From: Syngnathus acus
Taxonomy: Eukaryota; Chordata; Actinopteri; Syngnathiformes; Syngnathidae
Length of the DNA stretch: 64,000 bases
NCBI RefSeq assembly: GCF_901709675.1
Contig: NC_051095.1
Span: forward strand, 1,237,001 to 1,301,000
Reading direction: 5' to 3'
The notes under the pieces are model-generated. The model was given only the letters and a program-made list of their open reading frames with translations, ran no database searches and was not told the DNA's origin. This document shows positions 23,191 through 42,040 of the stretch, one piece after another. Within the stretch, counting starts at the first letter, position 1. Each line of letters starts with the position of its first letter. The position numbers were made by a program, and so were the translations under genes.

Positions 23191-26100
23191 ATGGCCACGG
23201 GCGCAAACGCAACTCCTTTGGGAAAGTTGCACCCCAGCATCGGCGCTAAACGAGGCTTCGACGCGGGGCCCGGCGCCGGCAACGGCATGATGCCTAGCAC
23301 GGCGTCTGCCGCGTCCTTTGCGACCTTACAAGGATTCCAAGCTCCGATGCCATCATCGACGGCTTTTGCGCAGACGCACCAGTTTAGCGCGCCGGCTGTG
23401 TTTTCGCCGCAGCCTCAACAGCAGCAGCCCGGCGGACAAGGTAAAGCACACCTTGTTAAAGCGATGACCAACGCGGGCGAGTTTACCACGCTAACGTGGC
23501 TAGTTAGCACCATAGCGCGGGCTAAACTCCGCCTTAGGTCACAAAGACACGAGACATTGTTTTATTCGTGTTATTTGTCGTACATGTAGACTACATGCTT
23601 GACGTGGGTTCCGAACACAATTCGACTCTCCGTATTGTATTGGATTTGAATTCAGTTGCAGCGCAGACGAAAACTTTTGATTTCATTCAAATAAAAAAAT
23701 TACCGAGCGATATATTGTTTAAAATATTTAATAAATCGCAAAAAAAAAAAAAGTAACTGTTTAATTTTAAGGCGTCATTTACTTTGGGCGAACGACTGCA
23801 TGTTCGTAGTGGGCGTGGCCATGTGACTGACGTTTGTTATATGCTCATAGATTTTTATTTTACTTTAGTTTTTTTTTGGGGGGGGGGGGGGCAGACCCTG
23901 TTTAAGACATTTTGGGGAGTTTGCCTTTAGCATGTCAATTTGCTGCCCAGGTCAGTAAAGTTTTGGTTCTCAAAATAGAAATTGCTGCAATTCTTTCATT
24001 TTCTGTATTTGTGTTTTGAATTTTGGTATAGTTGATAGATTGCATTACAGAGTTTTATACTGAGCCATCACTGACGTATTTGTCTTGACCAGCCCCCACA
24101 ATGTTATTTACACTTGCACAGTTAAATGGAAATGAAAAATGAAAAGATATGCAACAGTCAGACATCGCTGTTTTTTGTTTTGTTTCTTTGTGTGTGGTAT
24201 TTCTTTTTGGTAGATTTCAGCCAGAAGAAACTAAGGAAGAAAAGCCGTTGGAGTAGTGAGACACCCGATCAGAAAACTGTCATACCGGGTATGCCCACTG
24301 TCATCCCCCCTGGTCTGACCCGGGACCAAGAGAGAGCCTATATAGGTAATTTTTACGCAATATTTAGTTTTTTTATCTCATGTCATTTGTTGGGGTGATG
24401 TTTGATGATTCCCTAGCACTTGTTTCAATCTCGAAAGTTAATCCTCACATGTATTTGTTTTAATATATTTAATTTCTACACGATGCATATAGATTGACTT
24501 TTGTTGATTGAGTTTTTACTAAACCACCCGAAGGAAAAAGTGTTGCGGAACTTGTTTCCCCACCGCTGTGCGGTTTGCTTACCATTGGGCACCCATTAGC
24601 AAGTCGTAGTGTCTGCTGAATGATGAAACGCCACCGCTTGCTGATATGTCTGTAAACTGCAGGTCACAGTTCACCGTCTTGCCTGACCGCCCCTTATCCC
24701 CCCCCCCCCCTCCAACAAAACATCAATATGGTTCCTGTGCATGGAAGCTCATAATGTCCTTATTAACATGCTGAAGTTCCGCTTTGTCGTTTTGTTATTA
24801 TTATTTAATTTGATCACGCTGGGGTGGTCCGAGTGTGAGCAATGCTGCTTCAATGGCAAACCAATCGAGCGATTTGAACATTTGCAAACCTAACCACCTA
24901 ATAATCATGACAGCTACTCTGGGGCAAAAAGTCCTTTTCGGGGATTATTTAGATTAGAATTGCCTTTCAGCAGCAGTGTTGCACCCGCACACTGCCTTCA
25001 TGGGCCCTCGATGGGGTGTTCTGAAGCACACATGCGTGTCCTTTTCCTCCAGAACTGACATTGTTAGCGATGTCCAGTCATTGGTAATGGTTGTTTGTAG
25101 CTGCTATGTGAACATTCATTTTTGCCCACTTTTACGTTGTCACACTTGGCTGTTTCTTTTTGCCCATTCACTAATACGTACAATACAGGCTGTCCCAATA
25201 AGGCACTATTTATCCACTTCCTTCATTTGGACAGACGTGAAGCCACAGCTTTTGGAATCTTGGGCTTCCCCATTGACATTGAAGTAGCATTGCAGTAAAG
25301 AAAGATATTATATACAAACTGCAAAGCCGGAGTTGTCAAATGCTCGTTGCATCGTTTCGTCAAACAAAAATAGGATAAAAATAAAGGAAGTGTGTAGTGA
25401 CTTTTGGGACACCCTGTATAAAGGGGGGATACCTTTGTAGGAGCAATGTGACAATTAAATCTGCCAATTTACTCGACTGATATCCAGACAATTTTATCAT
25501 TGACTTTTAAAAAAAAAAGAAAGAAAAAAAAAGAGGTGCACCGATTTTATGAGCCTGTGCCACACAACCACACCCTCTTTAGAAATGGCCATCGTGACGC
25601 TAAAATATAAATCATTGAACTCTATCCACTGAAGGAAATAAGGGGGATAAATGCAAATGAATGTGGTTGAGCAAATGCAGTCGGTGCATCTCTACTAATG
25701 GAAATGACTTACCGGTAGTTATTAAACCCCAAAAAAAAGAAAATGAAGACGTAAGATGTACACTAATCATGAGCAGTTAGTTTCGCAGAGACAGTTGAAA
25801 CTAAGTACTGCTACTTTGCGATATTGGTTAAAAAAAAAAAAAAAAAATGCTCCAACTTTCTCTGTGAACCACCCAAAAGGCTGTGTTCGGAATCACCATA
25901 GCAGGATCCCACCATTTAGTTCTCTGTGTCGCGAGCCGGCCATTTTGTAGTGCCGTGAGTAGATGCTAGCCGCCGTAGAGTGGCAACAATGCATCCCACA
26001 AAAAAAGAAAGTAGCCAACGGCAGAAAAGCATTGCATCTCACGATGCCAGAAAAAAAAGCAGACCGCTGCTTTTTGGTGTCGATATTTGGTCAGCTTCAA

Positions 26101-29100
26101 ACATCGTTGCAAAGTATTTGTTCAGTCGGCTGATGCTAAGCGAACTAAATGGTGGGAGTAGATTAATTGTAATAATAAACAAATAAATTGAGTAATCATT
26201 CAGAGCCATTTTTAATTCAAGATAGTCCAAATCGTTCACTCTCTCAAAATGATCTGATTTCTCTACTAGTCTTTCGTGGAAGCAGATTGATTTACTGTGT
26301 TTAACCCAAGTAAGACATTGGAAATCATCTTTCACTTTAGTAAACAATGACCATCATTTCTTCTTGTGTGACATTGCCTAGCTGAGAGTAATTGGATTTT
26401 AATCACCAAATAATTCCAAATGAGCAAAAAAGAATAAATTAATACAAATGAAAGCGTACCCGGTTATTTGATTAATCGGTGAAATAATCAATTATAGAGG
26501 TATTGGATGGTGAGCGCCTTAGTAGGGAGCGAGCAAATGATTCTGAACACATCCACACACTCGGTCATTGTGTTGTTGTTTTTGGTCCTGTTCCGACGTA
26601 AATGTCAATGTTTACAAGCGAAACGATTTCAGCCGAATCACTCTTGCGGTGATCGATCGCGAGATGTTTGGCCTGTTTTTTTGGTCACGGTCCGCGATGA
26701 GCGCAATTGCTAATGTTAAGACGGGTCCAAAGTAACGAAATCCTCGTTGCTTTTCACCTTTTTTGTTTCCTCATAAACGAGCCAGACAGACCGTGCTCTC
26801 GTTTTTTTGATGGTGTTGTCTTAACCACATTTCTCCCCATCCTTGTTTTTCTTTCCTAACCTGAATTCTTCCAGTCCAACTGCAGATCGAAGACCTGACA
26901 CGTAAACTGCGTACAGGAGACCTGGGAATCCCTGTTAACCCTGAGGACAGGTCGGAAAAAGATTAAACCCATCAACAGTAACATTTTCTCTACCTTTATT
27001 GACTTACTTTTTTTGGAAGAAAAAAAAAAAAGTGCTCTATTTTATGACATTCCTCTGTTGTGCTGTGGTTAGAATGAATCTTAGGATGTGTTAGACTTGA
27101 CAGAAGTAGTTCTTAAAATCCTAAATGTAGACATTGATAGCTCCTCATCATGGCTTGCATAGATTGTAGGTTTGACACCACAGTACAGTAAAAGATCTTG
27201 ACGAAATAATCGTATGTTTTTTTTTAATATTTGAATATTTGCTCGGATTTTGAGTACTGTTATGTCAAATTAATGATAGAATTTTTTTTTTCTCTTTTGG
27301 CCGGTAGTGGTTTTGTGTTACACTTCCTTCCGTAATGATTTTTTTTCTTCAAACAGGTTTGCCTCGACAAGCATTCAACAATTTAACACGTTGAGAGGAA
27401 TTTGTCTTTTTTAAACAACCAGACAGAAAGAGAGAGCAAGACGCACGTATGGCCTGTTGCTCCTCTCTTAGTGGACAGCTAGGGACAAGAATATCGCTCG
27501 ACATATTTGAGTTTGGCAGCTAAATTCAGTGTCCGCAACAGATGTCCCCGCAGGAAGTGGCTTCCTCTTACAAGTGTGTCAACTTGACCTTTCCTCTCTT
27601 AAGCAGTTTCTCAGTTTCTGCTCACTTCCCAGGGAGCCAAAATCATTTGTGAGCCTGTTAGCATCACGACATTTTGGCGGCAAACTCTTAGAGACTTTTT
27701 ATCGTCGCAAATGTCTCGGTCGACACGTAATACAAACTCTCGCCTAAACAGTCCAATTGGGTCCGCCGACAGCATCGAGTTGAGCTCGATTCCACGTCGG
27801 CCATCTTTATTTTTTCGTCACCATCACGAGAGACCGTGGCTCGGCCCAAATTGCAATCGTAAATAGGTTTGACACGTTGCAATGTCATCCCCCGTCTGTT
27901 AAAAGAAAATCTCCTCTAACAAACCATACACTAGGGCCAAAGAATATTGAAAAATATTTTGATTCCCCCAATCTTGCGATTGATTTGTTTTTTCAGCCCC
28001 CCACTTTCCACAAGCAATAAATTGATCTGTATTCCAACGAGCAAGATGAGGTTTGTTACGCACAAGTCTTTTGGTCCTCTAGGTTAGACTTACCCTAAAA
28101 CGAAAGCAAATGTACCATGAAATGATATGAAAGACAGTTTTGTCTACTTCAATCATTTAACCTTGCAAACACCAACTTGCCGTCTTTTAAGCGTTGGCGA
28201 CGGCAACGTCGCAAATCGCCGCCTAACGAGCGCGGCGGGAAACCCGAGTCGCTAAATCAACGATAATTCCAGCAAGTCTGTGGCTTCATCACTTCAACTT
28301 TTCAGGTTTGATGAAACAATTACATGTAAGCATGTGGACTGCACTGCTTAAGCGGCGGCCAATTTATCGAGACAAGCGGCCGTTTTCACAGCAACCCAAA
28401 GGTTGATTTTTGCAGCTGCTGCATTGCCTCCTAATCTATTAGGACAATCAAGCGGAGGTGCCTCACCGCCGGCCGGACTTATTTTCATTATTTTTATTTT
28501 TTTTTTTATGTCTCCCTTCATGCGCTTCCCGTCCGTCACTTTGTGAACCAATGTGTCTCTCCGCCGGGAGAGCAAATGTAGGAAAAGGTGGATGGCTATC
28601 TAATCCTAATTCCTTTGCTCTAACCCAAATTACCCCACGTCAACCTAACCCCTTTTTCAAGCACAGAGCCTCCCTAAGGCGGCAACGCAGGTTTTCAGCA
28701 TCCACGGGGAGGTACGGACCTCTTCCGCCACGCCACGTCGGCACCGAGCGGCTCTCAGCGCCTCTGCTTAGGATTTCATTTTCCTCCCAACTTTTCTCTC
28801 TTTTAGGCCAACAATCCTGTATGCAGGTGTAACTAATGGCCACGCGTTTGCTTGCCACCAACTTAACAGTAACTCTGGTCACTCCCAATCTCATTGGACA
28901 GTGCGTGACCCGTGCGTCACCGCCCGATTCGTGAAGCAACAGCAAACGTTAGACGTAGCAGTTGTTATTCACTCGATCCGCATTTTATGCCGTGACGTGA
29001 TCTCACCTTGACAGTTAGAAAAAAAAAGAAGGGGGAGAGAGAAAAACAAACAACCTGATGGTTTAGCCGTAGGTAGATGTTCTGATTACGTAATTGCCAA

Positions 29101-31900
29101 TCGGCCCCGTTCAGGCGTAGGAGGGAAAAAAGGCGCTGACGGTTTTCCTCGTTGTCTCCCGTCTGACTGCAGGTCTCCCTCGCCGGAGCCCATCTACAAC
29201 AGCGAGGGCAAGAGGCTGAACACGCGCGAGTATCGCACGCGCAAGAAGATCGAGGAGGAGAGACACGCCCTCATCACCGAAATGGTCGGACTCAACCCCG
29301 AGTTCAAACCGCCTGCGGATTATAAGTAGGTCCTCTCTGCTTCAAAAAATAAATAAAAATGCATGAATTATAGGAGGGAAAAAAAGTTTCATTTTATCAT
29401 AAAGGAAGTTTTATTTTGTCTGTAATTATATTGACAATTTATGTCATGTTAAATAAAAAATAGTAATATTGAGTCGTTAAAATTCTTTAACAATTTAAAT
29501 GAAAACAATCCTTTTTAAGTTTTAGTTTTTTCAACAATTATTCATCAAACTAAAACCTTGTGAGTATGTAGGTGTTTGTATGTATTTTCTTTTATTTACA
29601 ATTATGGCAGCAACTAACAATTATTTTATCTGTTAATCTGTTGATTTTGTCCGGTAATGGCACCGCAACGCAACTAAATGGTCCATTTTTATGTTACTGA
29701 GCGTATTGCCCTACCCCCTTTGTGCAGACCACCAGCCACCAGAGTGAACGACAAAGTGATGATTCCACAAGACGAATACCCCGAGATCAACTTTGTTGGT
29801 CTGCTTATTGGACCACGGTGAGTTTGAACCGCAGGTCTGAGTCTCTGTCATCTTTTGTGTAGTCTTATTTGTGTGTGTGTCTTCTTTCACCAGCGGTAAC
29901 ACCTTGAAGAACATTGAGAAAGAATGCTGTGCCAAAATCATGATCCGAGGCAAAGGCTCGGTGAAGGAGGGCAAGGTGGGCAGGAAGGACGGCCAGATGC
30001 TTCCCGGCGAGGACGAGCCTCTGCACGCTCTGGTCACGGCCAACACCATGGAGAATGTCAAGAAAGCCGTGGACCAGGTGTTTACTTTGGCATTCGCCTT
30101 TTTCCTTTCGGCTTCCGGCGTCTGTCACGTTAATCAACGATACGCCCTCAGATCCGCAATATCCTGAAGCAAGGCATCGAGACGCCCGAGGACCAGAACG
30201 ACTTGCGCAAGATGCAGCTGAGAGAGCTCGCCAGGCTCAACGGCACGCTGAGGGAAGACGACAACAGGTTGGTCAAGGGCTTCGGAATGGGGCCACAATA
30301 ACAGTAACTATATGCCATAGAGGAAACTATTTTGTCAAATTTATGACTCAACAAGTGGGGGAAATCTGTCTTGTGCAAGATTTTATAGGTGAAATTTGAA
30401 AAGAAACCGAAAAGTAGCTCCAAAATGTATTGGCAGGATCCTGCGTCCTTGGCAGAACACGGAACCCCGCAGCATCACCAACACTACCCTGTGTACCAAG
30501 TGCGGCGGAGCGGGCCACATCTCCTCTGACTGCAAGTACACCAGGTAAGGACAAAATCCATCCACTGGTTGCGGACGTCCAAACTAAATGTCTTCATGTT
30601 TGTGCGGCGCAGTACCTTCGCTGCCCAAAGAGCGGCGGGTGGCGAGCCTCCCCAGTCGGCACAGGACAAGGCTCGTATGGACAAGGAGTACCTGTCGCTC
30701 ATGGCCGAGCTGGGGGAAGCCCCGCTGCCGTCGTCCGGCGGGGGGCACTCCGGCGGGCAAGGAGGACCCCCTCGGCATTCTGCGCCCAACAGCAGCCAGG
30801 GACCGCCGGTATGTTTTCTTTTTTTTTGTGTGTGTTTTTCAGACGGAGCTCCTCCTTACAATTGAGTTTGTTTGTTTCTCGACAGAGCCGGCCTCCCTGG
30901 GTGGGCTCCAGCTCCAACGACAACAGGAACTACCACAGCATGCACGGAGGAGGCCCTCAACACTACCCTCCTCCAATGTCCAGCATGGGCATGCCCCCCA
31001 ACCCAAACGGCATGCCTCCCCCGTGGATGCAACCTCCCCCTCCGCCCATGGGCCATGGCCCAGGACCCCACGGACACCACATGGGTGAGTCGGAGAACCC
31101 CCCTTGGACACGTTTGGTGCCAGCCTTTACCATATCGGGGTGTTTCCAGAAAGTCCACCAAATATGCATCTCACTGATTAGATGGGAATAAAACCCACTT
31201 CAAAAGTAAATGTGAAAATATGGAATTGCGACATTTCTTTAGTTTGTGGTGAGACTTTGTTGCGAATTGCTGCCGTCACGTAACAACTGTTGTCCTTTTC
31301 AGGCATGATGCCACCCCCGATGGGCATGATGCCACCTCCGCCACCTCCTCCCAACAATCAGCCGCCGCCGCCCCCTTCCGGTCCTTTGCCGCCGTGGCAA
31401 CAGCAAGCTCCTCCGCCACCTCCGACAAGCAGCATGGCGACAAGCACGCCGATGCCGTGGCAACAGAGTAAGAACATGAGAAAACGGACACAGTCTTTCA
31501 TTCTCTGCTCACCCCTCCCTCACTTTTTTCTTTTCTTATTGCAGATACCCCCACCACATCCAGCCCAGGCACAGGCTCTCTCCCTCCATGGCAACAGCAA
31601 CAGCAGGCCTCGGCACCCCAGCCCCCACCTCCGATGGGCGCCTCCATGGTACCGCCGCCCCCGGGAGTCCAGCCGCCCCCGGGAGTCCAGCCGCCCCCGG
31701 GAGTCCAGCCGCCTCTGCCCCCCGGTGCCCCCCCTCCTCCGCCGCCGCCACCCCCTGGCTCGGCCAGCATGATGTACGCCCCGCCGCCTCCCCCGCCGCC
31801 AATGGACCCTTCCAACTTTGTCATGATGGGCATGGGGGTACCCGGCATGCCGCCGTTTGGTATGCCGCCGGCACCGCCGCCTCCCCCGCCCCAAAATTAA
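23191..31900 (+). CDS. sf1: Splicing factor 1 / branch-point binding protein
   Basis: SF1 binds the intron branch point and cooperates with U2AF65 in early spliceosome assembly in the nucleus. Exons: 23191-23440, 24214-24345, 26875-26950, 29173-29325, 29728-29817, 29894-30077, 30152-30267, 30437-30544, 30613-30808, 30886-31084, 31303-31467, 31545-31900. Phases join to 674 residues. The protein opens [13 protein letters not shown], the start of the long mammalian isoform. It then has the U2AF-ligand motif KKLRKKSRW, the phosphorylatable RSPSPEP, a KH-QUA2 domain including the [11 protein letters not shown] and [15 protein letters not shown] segments, and a zinc knuckle [15 protein letters not shown] long Pro-rich tail ends [12 protein letters not shown], as in human. 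The tail holds an in-frame 18-bp triplicate at 31655-31708. It lies between the rbm4 genes and pygm, as in the human 11q13 cluster. Confidence 0.96.
23441..24213 (+). other. sf1: sf1 intron 1
   Basis: Begins gtaaag and ends ggtag. Contains an A-tract near 23740 and a G-tract near 23880. No gene or bounded element seen. Confidence 0.55.
24346..26874 (+). other. sf1: sf1 intron 2
   Basis: A 2.5-kb intron ending cttccag. Apart from the MITE at 25184-25418, it holds no recognised gene. Open frames near 26000-26700 lack splice context and family resemblance. Confidence 0.55.
25184..25418. mobile_element. Tc1/mariner-like MITE in sf1 intron 2
   Basis: Starts TACAGGCTGTCCC and ends GGGACACCCTGTA, inverse copies with one mismatch, flanked by TA. 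Length is 235 bp, with no transposase. The ACAGGGTGTCCC-type end and TA boundary suggest a mariner-related family. Confidence 0.75.
26951..29172 (+). other. sf1: sf1 intron 3
   Basis: A 2.2-kb intron from gtcgga to actgcag. No exon, RNA gene or bounded repeat recognised on either strand. Confidence 0.55.
31655..31708 (+). repeat. sf1: In-frame 18-bp minisatellite in sf1 Pro-rich tail
   Basis: Three perfect head-to-tail copies of CCGCCCCCGGGAGTCCAG encode repeated PPPGVQ units. Human SF1 has a single PPGVQP here. The length is a multiple of three, so the frame is kept. Confidence 0.95.
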
Positions 31901-32332
31901 AAACCCAATGTGAAGAGAAGCGCCCACGTCACATCCGAAAGACTGAGGTCATATCTATATCCAGTGATTTTTTTTATTTTATTTTATTTTTTGGGTATGA
32001 CACCAGGCAGTCAGACAAATACTTGGAACATTTCAGTCAGTTTGAAATCCAAAGTTTGAAACGAATAGCGGGCCATTCGGTAGGATTGACAGATGCCCGG
32101 TGGGATGCAATGCGGTCGTCGACGAGCACGCATTTCTAGTTTTGTACGGGTCCTCTATTGTCAACGTGCGTTTATGACAGATAGGATGTTAGTTCGCTTT
32201 GTCGAAATGAAAGAGTTGTTCTCTTTTTAAAGCTTGTATGAATGCAAAAAGCTCCATCTCTGTGTGTGTCTGTAAACACTCGTTCTCAGGCCTCAGTTCT
32301 GCAGTAATATGCAGTTTTTTGTTTGTCTACTG

Positions 32333-32338
32333 AATAAA
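32333..32338 (+). terminator. sf1: sf1 polyadenylation signal
   Basis: AATAAA about 430 bp after the sf1 stop codon, followed by T- and GT-rich sequence. It is the best-placed hexamer in the spacer. Confidence 0.65.
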
Positions 32339-39409
<7,071 letters not shown>

Positions 39410-39774
39410 AGTGCACGTAGACGCACAAAAAAACATAGATGTAGCCTCGCACTGTTATAGCTCGACATTTTCATCCTCTATTGAGAAACCCTAGCCAGTA
39501 TGCGGTTGTACTAACTCCTACCTGAATCTCGTCTGGCAACACACACACACACCAAAACACTGTAAAGCTTCTACTGTAAGTCGTCTTCCGTTCTTTGGCT
39601 CTTCTGCACGCTGCCACCTTAGATGATCCAAAAGCACCCAATCGCTAATGAGAGAGAGCGAGAGACTCCATTGAAGGAATAATGGTTTTCTGTGTAGTCC
39701 TGTGTATTTCAACCAAACCATGTACTGTAACCATTTCATTTGCACGTCACTTTCCACGTCTGTCCGTGTTTGTC

Positions 39775-39780
39775 AATAAA
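39775..39780 (+). terminator. pygm: pygm polyadenylation signal
   Basis: AATAAA 366 bp after the stop codon, followed within 25 bp by a GT-rich stretch (tttgtgtgtgtgtg), the usual downstream element. Confidence 0.8.
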
Positions 39781-39989
39781 CGGCCAATTTAGTCGACAGC
39801 TTTGTGTGTGTGTGCGATATTTCACGCTTCGATCATCTTGATTTGATGCCATGCTGAATTTAGAAATTGATTATTAGCAGCAGCGGGTGGTAAAGAAAGT
39901 CATTTTATGAATGTATCCAACGTATGTGCCCCTCCCACTCCCTTAGTGATTGACAGTTGTCACTCAGCGCAAGACCCCTCCCCTCTCGC

Positions 39990-40072
39990 GCCCTCATATT
40001 AAAGCCATCTGCCCCCTCCCAGCCAGTCGCCTTCCACTTCAGGTCTCACCTGTTGTCGCCTCACACACTGCT
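39990..40072 (+). promoter_or_regulatory. Candidate TATA-type promoter of the ETS gene
   Basis: TATTAAAG at 39997-40004 lies about 70 bp upstream of the ATG at 40073, at a spacing that would allow a short 5' UTR starting near 40027. C-rich tracts flank it. Weak support; visual match only. Confidence 0.35.
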
Positions 40073-42040
40073 ATGGACTGCGGCGTTTATGGTAAGATTC
40101 ATTTTTCTTCTTTATGATGAGATTTATTTCAAATCATTTGAATGCTACTAATTTCATTACACACGCACGGAAAATCAACATGCAGGTTGCTCGATGGTCA
40201 TTTTGTGATTCGGGTTCAATTTTGGTGTTTGTGTGACAGGGATGGATCCCCTGGAGGTTCCGCCTCTCACCCCGACCAGCAAAGAGGTTCTGTGCGAGGC
40301 TCTCAGAGCCACTTTTGCCGGTTTCACCCAGGAGCGACTCGCCCATCGTTTCCCTCAAGGTGAACAACGAAATGATGACCATGTGAGGATTTGTCACTGA
40401 ATTTATTGGACGACGTGTTTCCTCGACCCCCTCCCTCCAGATCCCACTTTATGGTCGGAATGGGAGGTCAACCACTGGCTGGACTGGTGCCGGGTTGAGT
40501 TCGGGCTGCACTCGTTGGGCTCGGACCTGAAGGGCATGCGGGGTCACGAGCTGTGTCGGCTGGACCGCGAGAATTTCCTCAGCCTCATGTCCGACTGCAC
40601 CGCCGGCGAGATTCTGTGGGAGCACTTGGAGATCATGAGACGGGGTTCGAAAACTGACCCGTATAAATTGTCATTTCTCCGCGTGGCCTGCTGAGCGTCT
40701 TCTCATCTCCAGATCATGACGGAGACTGCGGTGCTGTGCTGCCAATGTGCGTCATGTCATCTCCTTGCCAGCCTCCAAACAATAAAGGTACATCATTGCG
40801 AAAATATTTTCCAGAAATTGCACCATTTTCTCATCGCAAATCTGGAGTTCGGTGGAAATTCAAAACAAATCTTTCTTGGAATGTCACTTAATAGTAGCCT
40901 GAATGACTGGGTTTTCGGTGCTGAACAATTGGGAAATTAATTTGCAAATAGAAAATGAAACGGGAAAAATCAGCCCTTGATCCCAATCCTATAGAGCATT
41001 GGTGTCAAACTCAAGGCCCGGGGGCCAGAAACGGCCCACCACATCATTTTATGTGGCCCGCGAGACAACTTTTGCATCGACTTTGTTTTGTGACTAAAAT
41101 TACAAATTGTCTTCACTTTTAAAAATAGGGATATTGCTTGCTCATTTTATTACTATTCATCTTTTTAAAATATGTGAACAGTTTTTACGACTCTCTGATT
41201 TCAAAACGACTTATTTCATAATGGCCCTCCGAGGGAAACTATGACTACGATGAGGCCCGCCGCAAAAATGAGTCTGCAATAGAGGGACCTCCAAACGGGC
41301 ACAAACTATGAATGGACTTTCACATTTCTTAAAATACGGGTTTCTGCTTTCAGAAAGCGACTCCGAAGCCGAGATGTCTCACGGTAGCGCTCTGATGTGG
41401 ACGAGCGGCGTCCACCGTACCGAAGCCACGGCGGACGGGAGCCTTTGCGGGGACACCTTCGCTCTGGCGCAACCCTACAAAACCTTCAAGGAGTACGTGA
41501 GCAACAAGGCTGACGTCGGCTCAGCCGTCATCCCTGCAGCCATCCTCGCCGGTTACACCGGTGAGTTGCGGCTTTGGTTTCTTATTTCCCGGCGGGCGGA
41601 GGAGGACGATGTCGAGGATCTTGGGCTTCTTGTTTGCACGCAGGAAGCGGCCCCATCCAGCTGTGGCAGTTCTTACTGGAGCTGCTGACCGACCGCAGCT
41701 GCCAGTCGTGCATCAGCTGGACCGGAGACGGCTGGGAGTTCAAGTTGACCGACCCGGACGAGGTACAATGAGACGGTTTTGACCCCGCCCCCTGAAAGAT
41801 CCGTCTAATGGAGAAACTATTGCGACCCAGGTGGCGCTGCTTTGGGGCCGCCGCAAACACAAGCCCAAGATGAACTACGAAAAGCTGAGCCGCGGCCTGC
41901 GCTACTACTACGACAAGAACATCATCCGCAAGACGGTGGGCAAGCGCTACGTTTACCGCTTCGTCTGCAACCTGCAGGGGCTGCTGGGATACGAGCCCGG
42001 CGAGCTGCACGCCATGTTGGACGTCGGGACCGCAAATTAA
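40073..42040 (+). CDS. ETS1/ETS2-subfamily transcription factor (compact third paralogue)
   Basis: Exons 40073-40091, 40240-40359, 40441-40644, 40713-40787, 41354-41560, 41644-41762, 41831-42040 give 317 residues, against about 440-470 for ETS1/ETS2. The N-terminus keeps the MAPK-docking phosphosite context PPLTPTSKE (Thr17-Pro18, equivalent to ETS1 Thr38). A Pointed/SAM domain follows (about 22-115). The ETS domain (about 212-294) has the recognition helix [16 protein letters not shown] with the two DNA-contacting arginines (269, 272). The C-terminal tail [15 protein letters not shown] is diagnostic for ETS1/2. The segment before helix 3 reads VALLWGRRK where ETS1/2 have VARRWGKRK. The middle activation region is reduced to about 95 residues. 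Expected to bind GGAA sites in the nucleus. Which named orthologue it is remains open. Confidence 0.85.
40997..41276. mobile_element. hAT-like element in ETS gene intron 4
   Basis: Begins CATTGGTGTCAAACTCAAGG and ends near TGAGTCTG, flanked by ctatagag and caatagag (7 of 8 match), fitting an 8-bp target duplication. Internal sequence (ggccc...atcattttatgtggcccgcgag) is shared in opposite orientation with the element at 49732-50137. No coding capacity. Confidence 0.7.

Noticed and set aside
31498-31927. Antisense Gly- and Arg-rich open frames over the sf1 tail
   Set aside because: They are antisense reading of Pro-rich codons (CCN/GGN); no splice context or family match.
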